From JAJNBA01 sp035696925 (lineage in GTDB: Bacteria; Actinomycetota; UBA4738; HRBIN12), in the NCBI GenBank assembly GCA_035696925.1, contig DASSDW010000221.1, positions 1 through 6,030 on the forward strand: a stretch of DNA of 6,030 bases. Reading direction: 5' to 3'. The stretch's first letter is position 1; every line of letters starts with the position of its first letter. The notes under the pieces are model-generated. The model had not been told where the DNA came from. It did not search any database and saw only the letters and a list, made by a program, of their open reading frames with translations. A program made the position numbers and the translations under genes. Shown one piece after another: positions 5,926 to 6,030 of the stretch.

Positions 5926-6030
5926 ATGTGGTGGACGCTCTGGGGCGCGATCGTGCTGGTCGGCGCGCTCGTGGCCTCCCCGACGATCGTGGAGCTCCCC
6001 GCCGGTGGCGCGATCTTCGCCGTCGGCTTC
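5926..6030 (+). CDS. Hypothetical membrane protein, N-terminal fragment (runs off right edge)
   Basis: An open frame from ATG 5926 continues past the window end; 35 codons are visible. It begins MWWTLWGAIVLVGALVASP, a clear hydrophobic segment that could be a first membrane helix or an uncleaved signal anchor. After a short turn (TIVELP, 20-25) a second hydrophobic stretch starts (AGGAIFAVGF). The frame is open upstream to a TAG at 5827, but no ATG, GTG or TTG lies in that part, so 5926 is the only ordinary start. No good Shine-Dalgarno precedes it. The opposite strand is also open here but reads as low-complexity polar sequence without a start, so plus-strand coding is favoured. I do not recognise the family, and the fragment is too short to assign a function. 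Confidence 0.45.
   Translation, partial: MWWTLWGAIVLVGALVASPTIVELPAGGAIFAVGF

Overview
This is a high-GC bacterial chromosome fragment. Its gene content and order suggest an actinobacterium (Actinomycetota), but nothing here fixes the genus. Almost the whole window is one closely spaced run of genes on the minus strand, read from right to left: leuS, an ECF sigma factor, a membrane-anchored Kelch protein, comEA and the first 36 codons of comEC. At the right edge a partial plus-strand ORF starts divergently from leuS across a 109-bp gap and looks like a membrane protein.

Region by region (minus strand, transcription order): leuS (5816-3375) is a complete, compact bacterial leucyl-tRNA synthetase. 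A 48-bp gap with no terminator hairpin follows. It contains a GGAAC-N17-TGTCC element, a possible ECF-type promoter placed so that the sigma mRNA could be leaderless. The sigma gene (3326-2811) overlaps the Kelch gene (2818-773) by 8 bp. The Kelch protein has a short cytoplasmic tail, one membrane helix and a roughly 600-residue exterior made of Kelch repeats plus an unassigned C-terminal domain. After 45 bp come comEA (727-119) and, 9 bp later, comEC (109 to beyond the edge), which encode the DNA receptor and the membrane channel of natural transformation.

Two themes stand out. First, leuS-comEA-comEC is a gene neighbourhood I recall from other actinobacteria, and here it is interrupted by a sigma factor plus a large membrane sensor-like protein. 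The pair has the architecture of a sigma/anti-sigma signalling unit, but the partner has no cysteine in its cytoplasmic part and so no classic zinc anti-sigma motif. Because no terminator is visible downstream of the pair, its transcript could continue into comEA-comEC and link an envelope signal to DNA uptake; this is inference. Second, several start sites are unusual: leuS has a perfect Shine-Dalgarno placed too far from its start, sigma has none, and comEA has an all-GC hairpin between an SD-like tract and its AUG. The Kelch gene and comEC have ordinary ribosome-binding sites.

No tRNA, rRNA, CRISPR array, insertion sequence or clear Rho-independent terminator was seen. Gene-free stretches are all under 110 bp.
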